Made by a program: the position numbers and the translations under genes
In this document: positions 13,500 to 25,200 of the stretch, in pieces
Numbering within the stretch: the stretch's first letter is position 1
Layout: the number at the start of each line of letters is the position of its first letter
Notes under the pieces: generated by a model
Databases searched by the model: none
What the model saw: only the letters and a program-made list of their open reading frames with translations
Told to the model about the DNA's origin: nothing
Assembly (NCBI RefSeq): GCF_018691265.1
Contig: NW_024881279.1
Span: forward strand, 8,833,243 to 8,897,242
Origin: Tyto alba
Taxonomy: Eukaryota; Chordata; Aves; Strigiformes; Tytonidae
DNA: 64,000 bases
Reading direction: 5' to 3'

Positions 13500-16250
13500 A
13501 GGGGCAGCCCTCTGAAGCTGAAGATTTATCCCCCATTTCCTCTTGGAGCAGGACATGAGGGACCTGGGACTGTGGGTATGGGCACTTCCCAGATTTTGAA
13601 GAAAGTTGGTGGAAGGAAATTCTTCATCAGATGATCAGTAACACCAAACAGTTTTCATCTGTGCCTTTTGCACAGATATCCATGACTTTATTCCTTGCAG
13701 CTGGGCAAAACAAGCTGCTGCTGTAAAACTGAGTTTTCTTTTTCCAGCTCCACCTCTTGCAGCACCTTGCTCAGACCAGCATCTATTTGGCTATGAAAAT
13801 ATATATCCCCTCATCTATGGTAATGCACTTTTGCCCTTTCAGGTCTGCATGGCATGATGAGGCTGCAGACACTGCAGCAGAGCCAGCATCGTTCCAGAGT
13901 GCACTGGTGAAAGCACACTTTCAAAACTATACATAAATCTGAGAGTTTTCTGACATGAGGGGGTTTGAAGACCCAGACCTCAGCACCTCCCACAGCATCA
14001 AAACTAGTGGCAGATGCAGTGGCAGTGATGTACTTCCTTGTAAGGCTCCACGCTTCTGTTTGGGGATGGATTATTTCATACCTGTGGGCTATTCTCACCT
14101 GCTGAATTGTTCCCACAGCCAGTTGGTTGGATGAATTTGCCCATGGCATAAGCAGCATAAATCTCAGTGGTATCACACCAGAAAAGGAGGATGCTCCTAT
14201 GCACGCCCCTGTCCACATAAGCTCAAGCACAGTTATTCCGGTTCTTTGGGAAAGTGGCTCATGTTATCCAAATTGAAACCATCTGAAGTCAGTGTCTATA
14301 CTCTATGATTTGGTCTGGAATACTAAAAAAGAATAACATGTTAAATGAAAGATCTTTCCTGAATGTAGCTATAATTAAAATCTTAGTGTTTCTTATCATA
14401 ACAAAGCCTTGAAGTCAGTCCAAATGTTGTAGTTAAGCACAATTAAAATATTCCAATTGGTGGACTGACATGTCCTTAAGACATGGGAACATTTAATCTA
14501 CTTGATCTTGGACTGAAACAATGACCAAAACTTTCAAAGTTACCACAAAAAATTCTTAAGACTAAAATAAAGTTGACAGTTCCTTTAATTAAGCTCATCT
14601 TCTTTTCAAAGGAAGTGACAAAAAGAGTTAAGGAAGATTAATTAAGACTTAAATGCACAGAAAGGACTCAAGGCATATTTAAGTAAGACTTAAATTAGTC
14701 TTTCATTTGGACATGGGAGATTCCAATAACAGTAATGAAATGGATGTAGACAGATCTTAAAGCCTTTGCTCTAAGCTCTGCTTGGAGGCTGTTTCCCAAG
14801 TCCTAGCCATCTCCCAGATCTTAAACCAATCCTTATTACTGTTTCTTTAATATTTCTGTCATCCCTTTTTCTATTTATCTTTTTTTTGTTGATTTCTGCT
14901 GTACTTTAACAAAACTCCTAGCCTTAGCCCAACTTGGGTTTACATGTTTCCTCACATGACAACGTATTCTCCTTTGCAGGACTCTAAATACAAAGATATT
15001 TTAATCCTCTGGGCTTGGCACAATTTGGGCTCTTAGGGACCATTATTTCAAACTGAAATCTTGGTCTCCATCTGGTAAATAAAAGACATCCATGCAGATC
15101 CTTGTTCTCTGATACTCCCTAAAAACGTGATGCTTAATAGATAACTGCATTGTGCAGCAGCACCCACTCCTGCATAGAGGTGCCACTAAGTTATGAGTGC
15201 CATAAGTTATGAGAAAAACACAGATAACAATTCTCCTGGTTTGCACTGAAGTAAAGGTTTGCAGCATCTTGCCATGCGCAGATGGGCATGAAAGTCATCA
15301 CGGTCACCATGGTAATAAGATAATCAAAACCAACCCTTGAATTTTTAACTCTGGATGATGAATGGCAGAGGCAGAAAGTGTTAGGGTACAGACAGAGAAA
15401 GAAAGGGTTGCATGGGAAGACATCTGTGAAGGAGAGTGAAGCTGCATCTACTGAGCACAGACAGGTCTTCCAGGTGCTTCCTTCCCCCAAGGACATAAAA
15501 TAAAATATTTCAGTAGGAGATTCCTACCAAAGCAGGAGGATGATGTTAGCAGCTTCCCCCAGCCTAACATGGGATCACTCTGACACCTGGAAAATGTGTG
15601 AACTTGTGTCCAGGGTGGCCGTCGTGGGACCTCCTTGTCTTCTCCAGGCTGGTCCCCAGGTTTCTGTCACTGCTATCTTCACCTCTGTAGTCCCTTTTCT
15701 CCTAATCTCTGTCTTAAATCAACCTTACTACAGCATAAACCCATCATTTTCATTTGTGTCTAATGTGGGTATTGTGAGAGGATTGCTCCCTGCCTCTTTA
15801 AAGGGCAACTGCTGTTATGACGTGTCTCTTTGTCTTCTCATATTCAGGCTAAAATTCTTATGTCATCCAGTATTTCCTTAGAGTCATGTTGCATAGACCT
15901 TTCATTGCTCTTGTCATTCTCATTCATTTTCCTTTACTCACAACAAATGTGTCCTTCTTTCCAGGTTTACTCTTAAAATAAAAAGGCTCTTCTGGCATTT
16001 GCTTTCTGTACATTTTATCTTCTGGCTTTCCTTGATTTTTAGATATTTTTTTTATCTCCACCAAACCAGACTGTAAAAACAGGGGGGAGAGGGGAGGGAA
16101 TTAACTTCTATTCAGTTTTGTTGGGGTTGCAAATTGGATCCATACATTTCTCTAAGCAGGAAAACAAACAAAAAGCCAGTAGTCTGGGGAGAACATGTAG
16201 CAAAACTATGCAATGAGAAAATTTGTAAACCCAGTTTCTCTCTGTGGGTG
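13500..16250. other. Unique non-coding DNA
   Basis: This stretch contains a minus-strand open frame of 139 codons (13811-14230) that starts with Met but has no domain, signal peptide or repeat that I can recognise. I regard it as chance. A/T-rich with no repeat family identified. Confidence 0.5.
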
Positions 16251-16278
16251 GCTAAATGGCTGTTTAAAGCCATTTAGC
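16251..16278. repeat. Short perfect inverted repeat (11 + 6 + 11)
   Basis: GCTAAATGGCT at 16251-16261 is the exact reverse complement of AGCCATTTAGC at 16268-16278, with a six-base spacer. It could form a small hairpin. One such 11-bp pair is not surprising in a 64-kb window. Confidence 0.8.
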
Positions 16279-19200
16279 ATCACACACACAGTTGAAAAAA
16301 CCCAAAATAATAAAAGAAAGAAAGCTGCATCTTCCTATTAAAGAAGCCCTTTGTTTTATCCAAATTTACTGGATTGATGATTTAGGATTGCAGGGCTGAA
16401 GCTCTTTATGAAGGAGAAAAGAGCTTCATTTGGGCTTGTAATTGCATTAACATGCACTTGTGAATACACACGCAAAGCAGTGCTGCCTGTCCATTGAATT
16501 TCTACTCCTGTTGGCCAGAATCCAAATATACTTTGGGCATTGTGGAGAAGGAGACAAATGGGTGCCATTTTCATGGTTAATGATCACAGGCATTAGCAGG
16601 CACCGCAGCAGAGACGGGGAAGAAAAGATGATGGAAAACTTGTTCAGGAAATAGTTGGTTGCCCTCTTTTGTGCATAGCAAACTGGAGGGGTGCTGCATT
16701 TGTCCGTGCTGCTTCTGTTTTGGATCTAGAGTTCTTTTTATTGTAGGCATTCCTAAATTTAAGACAACAGATGTACTGCAGGTGTCTGCAAAGGCCTGGA
16801 GGAGTCCTAGGGGTTGCTGAGTTTTTAATACCTTAGGTAGGGGTAACATCAGGTCACAGCAGTAGAGAGGGATCATTTACTCTGCTAAACTCCATCTCTG
16901 CCTTAATTGCTCTCTCCTACTAAATCCCAGACCAGTTAGTTGAAAACTAACTTAGATATCACTGCAGGAAGCTGCTGTGACAGCAGTGTGAATAAACCTT
17001 AATGCTCCTTATCCTGCAGCACTTAGAGCCAGGAGACCTTCCCACATGATTTGGCGGGACTCCCAGGTCCCACAAGAAGACATAGACAGATGTGCAGCTG
17101 GGATTTGCTTTTCAGACAGCTTACAGGTGACTCTGCCATAAAACATGCCCAGGACAGAAATCACAATCTGCCTTGCAGATGGATAAACTAAGAAGAAGAA
17201 GAAATTATTTATTTTTGCTTCATTGATGCCCTACCTCATCATGATGGGATTAAGATTTGCATGTTCTGCTTTGGTTTTTAATGTGCTGTGTTGAAGCCTG
17301 GTAGAGTAAATGAAGGGCAGATCCCAAGAGACAAAGAAATGTTTTCCCTAAGTTGTGATACATGCTTCTTTGGGGCTTTAAGCTGATTTCATGTCAGACA
17401 GGAAAAAAAATCAAAATGGATAAAAGCCTCCAAATAGTGTAGTCCTCATGTGTAATCTAGCGAAAAATAAATTACTTCTAGGTACATCCAGTTTCCAGGA
17501 CACACTCTGCTTTTAAGCCTGGTACATTTTAGTACCCTGCAGCAGCTATGGACCAGCTGGCTATGATTCCCTGGTGCTACCCTTGGCTTGCTGTTAATCC
17601 CTTCCCCCAAAGGGAAAAGTTTGGGTTCCGAGTAGCTTGTATTCAAAGAGTAGTATGGTTCAGGCTCACATCTGCGATTACAAAAGTTGTGGTTGCTGAT
17701 CTAGAGCTGTCTGGGTTGACACATCCTTTTCCAGATTGGGTGGCCAGCACATGTCCTCCAGTTAAAACATACCCACACTGGCTCCATACAGTTTGGATTT
17801 TACATTCAAAAGGTTTTAGATATTTATTCCAGAGCTAAACAAAACCTCCAGATTTGTCATGAAATAGAATAATCCTCCAGCCGACTCAAAACAGACTATC
17901 CTACACCTGTGTGTTTTTTATTCCTCCTCCTATCTAGCATCTCAGGAATTCCCTTTTGGAGTCTGAAATAGAAATCAAGTCCCCACACACTATTGGCAGC
18001 CTGCCATTTGGAAAAAAAAAATATTTAAGGGTTAAGAGGAGGGAATCAGGAAGGATGCTGTGTTTGGATTGGAAATAAAAGTAATCTGCCTATTTGTTGA
18101 CAACCCTTTGTGCCTACCAGCACCATTGCAGAAACTGGCAATACAGACTGTTTAAATTTAAACACTGTAGATCAAGTTTTACACCTGCACTCAAGGTGTA
18201 AAAGCAATGAGCCAACCAACCTAAAATTAATCTGTGTGGGAATGTGAGATACTGTAGGTATGCTGGGTAATGGATTCCAGCTCTCTAGTGCAGCAGACTG
18301 GAAAAGGCATGGGGTGCCCTCAATTCATTTCTAACCTCTTGCGTCTTAGCTCCCTTATCATGTTACTGAGAAGCAACAATTTGGTTTTACATAAATTAAA
18401 GGGACAAACATGCCTTCTGTGATGCTCCTAGCTTATTGGTGATCTTGAGATTGTTGAGGGGATTTGGAAAACAGGGAACTAAGCTGACAGAGGAGCTAGT
18501 TAGGGGAAGGAGATGAATGATGAGGCCCTGGGAGTCCTTTGCTGCCTCAGGAAATCCCAGGATTTCTAAATGCTTCTCAACCCCCCAGACTTTCTAAATG
18601 AGTCACTTGAAGGCACATTGCAATGTGGGTTCAATAGAAGGGCTGCTATTCTGAGGCTCTAATGTTTGATATGCATTTTAGTTTCAGTCCCTAGATGTAA
18701 CCAAAAAACAGTGACAGTCACCTTCACCTTCTAATTCCCTCTGCTCTTCTTCTCCTCCTCTTCCTGTTGCTCCAGGACATCTGCTGTTGGCTTCAGCTCT
18801 CCAGCTCAGTATCACAATCACCATCACTACTACTTCTGCTGGTGAGACCTTCCAGGAGTCCCACTAATATGCTCCGCTGGCCCTGGCCAAATCCCCCCTC
18901 AGCCCTGCAGGGAGATCACCGTGGCCTCTGCTCCATGCAGGGCTGCACTGCAGACATGCCCAAGGAACTGGGAACAGGGATTTGTGAGATACACAGGTAC
19001 ACCCACAAACATCTGGGCACAGACTTTTCTTCACACACATCTCCTTGGTGCACAAGGAGCTCTGTAGTTTCTTTATCCTTTATTCAGATTTTAGTCCCTA
19101 AAGGGATGCAGAAACTGCCATTCTAATAGTGCCTTATGTGCAGCTTCCTTCTGTTCATGGACATAATATCATGCAGTCTTGTTTTTCTGCACATTTAGCA

Positions 19201-19554
19201 GTGTTGAGCTTGACCATATGCCACCAAGTTAGTGGATCATCCTTGGAGAAGCCAAGGGGATAATTTCCTCAGCCTGTGGGGAGAACAGGAAGAGTGTACA
19301 AATGCCTGATCTCATAGGGAAGGGGGAAGGAGGATAACATGCAGATGGATTCTGATCTCAGAGCAAAGCCTACAGTCATCCCTCTCCAGGGAAGAGAATT
19401 TACGCTCTGCAGGAAGTAAATTGTCACGGTGTGAATGATGACATAAACTTGATGTATCATTAAGCACAGCTCAAAGGAGAAAGGCAGGACTGATGCGGCA
19501 TCTGGCTTTCAGTGAAGTCCTCTCTGTTTTGTGGCCTTATCCTGGATAGATTGA
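16279..19554. other. Unique non-coding DNA with a small palindrome cluster
   Basis: No gene was recognised. A 16-bp perfect palindrome, TGTTTAAATTTAAACA (18149-18164), is followed 12 bases later by a 9-bp inverted repeat (TTTTACACC 18177-18185 / GGTGTAAAA 18195-18203). A GAAGAAGAAG purine tract lies near 17190. Confidence 0.5.
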
Positions 19555-19650
19555 TACAGTGACAGAGGCCAAAGGATTTGCACGTGATCACAGACTGGTG
19601 AGCCAGCTTGGACCTAATGAAGATAGTATCATATGGATCTCTTCCTGCCC
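19555..19650 (-). mobile_element. Possible MIR remnant
   Basis: On the minus strand the block follows the MIR core layout. The plus-strand strings GAGGCCAAAGGATTTGCACG, TGATCACAG and GAGCCAGCTTGGACC sit in the order of the reversed core (GAGG..AAGTGACTTGCCCA, GGTCACAC, GGCAGAGCTGGGA). Divergence is high, so this could be coincidence. Confidence 0.42.
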
Positions 19651-20319
19651 AGAGCTGGAACAGCTTCATTTGATTATCCTTGTTCTAGCACAGGAAAGTG
19701 AGACTCATGTTTACATGACATGACATAGTGGCATCAGTGCTCTAACTGGCCCATGCAGAAGGCATATGCCAAGTTTAGTCCTCTTTCTCTCTTATCTGCC
19801 TTTCATTTTCACGAGAGATTTGACAAGCAATTTATTAACTCTGCAAGCCTTCACACAGTCAAGTCTAAATTTAAAATTATTATTCATAGAGATTAAAGTT
19901 AACAGAATGTCTCTATTACCTCTTGAAATAAGGGGTCCATTAAGGACCAGTGAGGTAACTGTTTCCACGAGTGCTGCCTGCTCACAGGCGCACATAATCT
20001 TTCAGTTCCAATTATCCTCAGAGATCTCATTTGTTTCTCAAAACCATGGATTGGTTCAAATATGAAAACATGACACCACTCATTCTTTCACCAACTTCGG
20101 TAATTCTTTGGATCATATTCTTTTTGGAAAATGTGATTTTGTCATTCAGTGCATCTGTCTTGCGTGGCCTGAAATTCTCCCTGAGAGACTCCAGGCCTGG
20201 ATGTTAGCTGGTAGAAAACCAGGCTAAATCTAGCCCTTAATGTCTAAATAACATGAGTTATTGCTAAACTGAATAATAGCCACAGTATTTATTTATGGAG
20301 TTGCTATGCCACTGCTACC

Positions 20320-20402
20320 TTTTCCTAACTTATTATTTTGTAAAGCTCTTTGGGATACCTGGAATTTTAAAAGTGGTATATTACTAAATTCTATTATATT
20401 TT
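20320..20402 (+). mobile_element. MIR-like 3' tail
   Basis: TTTTGTAAAGCTCTTTGGGA (20336-20355) followed by TACCTGGAATTTTAAAAGTG and GTATATTACTAAATTCTATT matches the conserved MIR tail pattern TTGTAAAGCGCTTTGAGATC, CTGGATGAAAGG, GCTATATAAATGC, ATTATTATT. This is the LINE-like 3' end of the SINE. Its tRNA-derived head is not visible upstream. Confidence 0.72.
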
Positions 20403-21074
20403 ATATTGCTGTCAGCAACTTCCCTTTTTAGCCTGGTTTAGGCACCTATGAATGTTTCACGAAATGCATTCCTACTCCTGTGCTCCAGGCTCCCAGGTGT
20501 CCATTTTAGGTAGTAAAGACTGAATATTAGTAGGTGCTACAACTAACATCATTTCAGAGCCCCAGTCTTCATTTCTGTCAAAAGTACTAAGTAAAGAGTC
20601 TGAAATGAAAAGGCAGAGATTGGAGCAATACATTCTTCATTCATCACTCCACTGGCTGGATAAAATAATATTAAACTCAGTAAAATAATCAGTCTCCTCA
20701 CCCTGAAGAAAGATTTTATTTTTTCCATTTCTTAGAATACATTTCTTTACCACCAGCTACAAATTCTGATATTGTCTTATCCCAAGTCACAAAACCAGGT
20801 TTTCTGTTTTTAACACCAACATAATTGTGAATGATAACTGTTACACTGCCCATCAAACTACTGAAAAGATACTGATAAACAAGCAGCTTAGGTGCACTGT
20901 ACTCCATGAAATAAGGATGACACATTAGGGTGACATTTAGACATCTGAGAGATTAAACCACATTGAAGTATACCATTTCAATATGCAGAATATGAGCTGC
21001 TTAGAAATAGGTGGATATTTTTCTGCAAGGGAGCAAGAGTCTGCTAACGTCGAAGGCATTGAATTGATGAAAAG

Positions 21075-21175
21075 TCAGAAACTGCCTAAGTCATGAGATC
21101 TCTGTAATAAACTTGGGATAGAACCCAGATTTCTGAGACATGGGTTAGCTGCTTAACCAAGATTTCTGAGCACAC
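21075..21175 (-). mobile_element. MIR-like SINE remnant
   Basis: The minus strand carries the MIR core. On the plus strand, ACTGCCTAAGTCATGAGATC, TTGGGATAGAACCCAGATTT and GCTGCTTAACCAAG stand in the order of the reversed core (TTGCCCAAGGTCAC, GGGATTCGAACCCAGG, TGCTCTTAACCAC). GATAGAACCCAGA is the clearest match. Confidence 0.65.
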
Positions 21176-21801
21176 ATGTTGTGGTTTAAAATGTTACAAA
21201 AGCCCTAGGACAATTAGTATTACCCTAGGAGTAAGGATGGTCTTCCTAGTAGCTGGGAGATCAACATTCTCTCCCTTTGTAATTTTTGGAAAACAAGCAT
21301 TTCATTTCATAAAGATTTCTTTTGTGCCTTTTGTTCTGGGAGATCATCATCTTAACAGTCTAGGCACTCAGATCAAAGCATCTGATTTCAGAGGGATTTG
21401 ATGGTTGTTGTTGCAGTTTTGTGTTTATTTTTCAAATCATTCCTGATGTATCTTAAAGCAAGAAAAAAGAAACTCTACGGGTGGGTAAAATGAACCCAAA
21501 CCTCCAATCCCACATGGAAGATGCTGCCATCAGGCACATCCCATCAGTTCCAACACAGTGATGAACCCAGCTGAGTTACTAGTAATAGTGTCTAAGAAAA
21601 CAGATGAGCAGTTGAATTCAAATTTTCAAAATAATAAGTTTCCACAGGGAGGCTGCATAATTCTTTTTACAGATGGACATCCCTGGAGATTTGAGCACAT
21701 TTGACTATTATTAGAAGGAGGAAAATAGGAAGAGAATATTTTAATGTTCAAGATTTTGCATTTCCCTGACTACACTGATCTTAGAATTACAGCTCTGGGA
21801 C

Positions 21802-21835
21802 TTTTTTTTTTTTTTTTCTTTTTTTTTTTTTTTTT
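21802..21835. repeat. T-rich run (T17 C T16)
   Basis: 34 bases of T with a single C. Simple repeat. Confidence 0.9.
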
Positions 21836-23730
21836 AAATGAAGACTTTAAAGACTTATGAACACTTTTTAAAATTAAAAATATACATTGTCTATCCCCTT
21901 TTCTTTGCAACTTCCATTCTTCTTAAGTTTCTGGGATTCTGGGGCTAGAAAGGAACAAGGAAGTGGGTGGATGGGGGGTGCTGCTATTAAGTCAGAGATA
22001 TTAAAAATCAAAGGCAGCTGAGGCATAGATTTATTCTACTCAATCCTGGACTCTAAAGCCCGTGCTCTGACAGTAGGTATTTGGGCTGTCACTTTCAAAA
22101 AGCTATTAAGATCAAAGATGAATTAAATGTTTCCAATGAGACATGGTTAATACTAGAAATTGTTGAATCTGGTGAATTCTGTATGTCCTGTCATCTATTC
22201 ATATGCACACATATATATGCTCCCACACAGTTTGAACTCCAGAAGTTTTTTGCAATGGTCATCGGCTAGTCTGAAATTTTGACTTTTGAGACAAACATCA
22301 GGTGATTTAAGTGTAAATAAGGCAGACAGAGAGTACTGGAAAGGGCCCACCGCATTCATCCTTAATTCATCCCTGCCTCCTGCAATCAGGATATTCCCAG
22401 GTACACTGCTGAGGATCAGCATTCAGATTTAGACGTTACCATGGATATCCGGAATGGACATTGAGCTAATGTTTAAGAGCTTTACAGTTCTGGGTGAGTT
22501 ACAAGGAAATGCTATTGTTGGTTCTTTTCCAATTTGTAGCTGAGATATATGTGTAAATACCCACCATTTATGTACATCAAACCAGTACTGAGCAAATGAA
22601 GACCCCAAATTATTTGTAAAATTAATTTGAAATTTAAAATAAGGTAATTTTGGCTTCATTCCCTTTTAATCTTGTGCTTTTGTCAAATGATAAAATAATG
22701 AACTTAACTGGCTGGCATGCTTTGCTCTGTCACAACATGAAGATTTATTTAAGAATAGATGCAGGAACAAATCTTCAAGCTGTGACTCTTGTCTACTGCA
22801 GTAATGCATTCAGAGACGTGACTCCCACCCTGTAAAGCAGAACCAGGCCATGGATTTAACAACCCCATGGCACACGCTCAGTGCTCCCTTCTTAGAACAA
22901 ACTCTTCAGGCAGAAACCCATGCAATAAAGGAGATGCGTCCAGTCCAAGGAAGTAGAGTTCCAGACACAGCATGTTGCAGAGACTGGTTGCTGTGAAACC
23001 AGCACAGTCCGCAGAGACCCTTGGGCTGCTCCTACCTGGTAATATATCAGTGGAAAAGTCTCAAAGGCAGCAGGGGAAAGGATGAGAGAAGAAGTTTCAT
23101 GGAGCCCCAGTGACTCCAGAGTCTTCCTCTGAATAACTCATAGTTCCACCTCAGCAGGTCTGGAATCAAATTTAGATATCGTTCCAGGAATCACTAAAAC
23201 ATCTCCACCCTTTCAAAGCCCAAGGCCTGGGGCAGAAGCTGGTGCTGTTGCTCTTTGTCATGGATTCTTTATGCTCACAGCAGACTGCCATGTTAACCTG
23301 GCTTGTTTTGCACCTGAGCTGCATCATGTGGGTGAAATAAGTTGGGTATCTCTTATGAGCATTGCACCATCTCAACAGACCTTTGACATGAATAAGGCTG
23401 CTCCCTCAGAACTGTTTTGTGGTGGAAAAATGTTCTGAAGGTTTATTAAAAGGAAGGAAATTAGTATAAATAAAGCATGCTATGAAAGCCTTGGGAAATG
23501 ATTGAAGCCTCTAGCTAGGAAGTGTAACATGACATTGTGTGTAATGAGCAAGAGGCCACATGGGCCACATGCTAGGTGAACCTGAGGGAAAAGAAAACTT
23601 GAGAAATTTCCTTGAAATTGGGAAAAAATATTGCTGTGGGGCTATCAAAATGTTCTATTGCAATAAAACTCAAACTGTCACTTGGATTTTTATTTTATTT
23701 TAGTGTTATAATGATCTCCTGATTGATAAT
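21836..23730. other. Unique non-coding DNA
   Basis: Apart from the possible MIR piece, I see nothing here. The open frames are short and on both strands. Confidence 0.5.
22010..22072 (-). mobile_element. Possible MIR remnant with internal deletion
   Basis: The plus strand reads GCAGCTGAGGCATAGA, then CTGGACTCTAAAGCCCGTGC and TCTGAC. These resemble the reversed MIR ends (ACTGAGGCACAGAG and CTGACTCCAGAGCCCGTGCT). The central core would be missing. The assignment rests on two short matches. Confidence 0.42.
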
Positions 23731-23734
23731 ATAC

Positions 23735-23850
23735 ATTTATTTGCAAAATGAAATGTCATTTCAAACTCCCCAAAATCAAAATGTTCATATGAAATCAAAA
23801 CGGAATATTTTGACACTGTCAAAATACTTAAGTTCTATATTTTTCCACAG
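23735..23850. repeat. Internally repetitive AAATG/TTTCA-rich sequence, possible old repeat
   Basis: The stretch is built from iterated words such as CAAAATGAAATGTCATTTCA, TCAAAATGTTCATATGAAAT, CAAAACGGAA and TTTTGACACTGTCAAAATA, with several small inverted repeats among them. A similar but shorter word set occurs at 38850-38915. This resembles a type of degenerate, AAATTT/GAAATTTCA-rich repeat I associate with bird and turtle genomes, but I cannot name the family. Confidence 0.35.
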
Positions 23851-24269
23851 GAAAATCTAATAAAATCAACAGACTTGTATAAAAATGTACAATTTAATTA
23901 AAACAGATTTTTCTAACATAAATATGCTTTGCCAAAAAAAGAAGAAATATTTAAACATCTTTGACATTGACTGTCTGGGTAAAAAGATTACCTTAATTGT
24001 TTGTTTGTTAACTAAACACGCCATTCAATTGAATACTGCTATTCTTGTAGTGTAATGGCAGTATTTAAATCCTGTATTTACTAACAGGGGACCAGAGAGG
24101 AGGTTCCTCCAGCTGTGCCATTGATCTCCCACAAGACCATGAGGAAATGTTGACAATAAGAAAGTAAGAAAAGGTGAGAGACTCTTCACTTTGCACCTCT
24201 CCCTCTTTCTGGCAATTAGAAGATCACAAACTTTCTAATTCTGGCATCCAGGTTGTTGTGTTTAACAGA

Positions 24270-24430
24270 TACTTCCATATTCATTTTTCATGAATTTGTG
24301 TAATCCTTTTCAGCCTATTAAAATTTTATTAAGCTCCCTCGCATTTTTTTGTCCTGCACTATATTAAGAAAGATCCCATTTTCTTGTGTGTCTCTCCTGC
24401 CTTCATTTGAGTTCCTTGATCATTTCACAA
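24270..24430 (-). mobile_element. Possible LINE (CR1-like) 3' fragment
   Basis: On the plus strand, TTTCATGAATTTGTGTAATC followed by CTTTTCAGCCTATTAAAATTTT resembles the reverse of a conserved amniote LINE 3' region of the form TCATGAATTTATCCAATCC, TTTTGAACCCATTAAAA. The downstream CACTATATTAAGAAAGATCC could be the expected GTGTGAAGAAGTATTTCC block. The match is suggestive only. Confidence 0.42.
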
Positions 24431-24689
24431 AATTAAGCAAGGGAAAAATCAAACAACACAGTTTTATGTTTTGGTCCCACAGCCCAAGCCTGACACTAAG
24501 AGCATCCTGAATAGAAAGTGATTTTGGCCATTGACTTTCATACCTCTCTTTCTCATCACAATTAATCAGAATGATGGATGCTTCATGCTCATTAAGTGTG
24601 GAGTTTTATGGATAGTTCTGCTTTGCAGTGCCACAGTGTTAGCATCATCAGAGATTTTTGGCAAATTTCCATGTTCAATTTCTCAAGCA

Positions 24690-24900
24690 AATAAATATTG
24701 ACAATCTTATTAGTCATTTTTCCCCCTCCCCCCTTTTTATGTCTGTTGAAATTATTCATTTTTAAGAAGCATTAGGGGAATAATTCACAATCAACAATTT
24801 GTCCGGTGTTCAGCCTCGATGCTTGCAGAACAACTGACAACAGACCCAAATGTCCCCAGGCATTTGACCCGAGGGAACAGACAGCCTCCATCCACTGAGT
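24690..24900. promoter_or_regulatory. Candidate conserved non-coding element
   Basis: A repeat-free block with ATAAATATTGACAATC, GAAATTATTCATTTTTAAG and GGGAATAATTCACAATC words, followed by a CpG-retaining stretch (TTTGTCCGGTGTTCAGCC, TCGATGC). The texture is enhancer-like, but conservation is not demonstrable from this sequence alone. Confidence 0.25.
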
Positions 24901-25012
24901 GGCTCTTCCCTGCAAACTCCAATTCAACAGTACACTTAACATGCTTAAAATGAACCATATACATCCTTACTCATCACAGACTTCTATACGATATTAAAAT
25001 CTGTTACTAACA

Positions 25013-25200
25013 TTGAGTCTCGGGTTCATTAGTTTTGGCTGGACAGACAAGTTGCATAGTATTTTCCAATCTCTTTATTTGGAAGAATATGCAAATATTT
25101 ACATGACAGATACATGCATAAGCAAACTTAAAAGTAGGTATTTGCAAATATGCATGCCACTGAAATTAGCTCTCTACAAACATTCTTGCCAGTAAAACTC
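25013..25200. promoter_or_regulatory. Octamer-motif pair in A/T-rich block
   Basis: A perfect POU octamer ATGCAAAT occurs at 25089-25096. A palindromic ATTTGCAAAT occurs at 25140-25149, followed at once by ATGCAT at 25150-25155. Both lie in a 190-base repeat-free A/T-rich block. POU-family factors (Oct1, Brn classes) bind such sites. A function in this window is inferred only. One 60-codon open frame spans the block and is regarded as chance. Confidence 0.3.

Larger units (their letters stand above)
19651..21801. other. Non-coding DNA with scattered SINE remnants
   Basis: Apart from the MIR-like pieces listed at 20.3 and 21.1 kb, this is unique A/T-rich sequence with only short, unrelated open frames. 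Confidence 0.5.

Noticed and set aside
13811..14230. 139-codon open frame on the minus strand
   Set aside because: No recognisable motif, no homology that I can recall, and no flanking gene structure.
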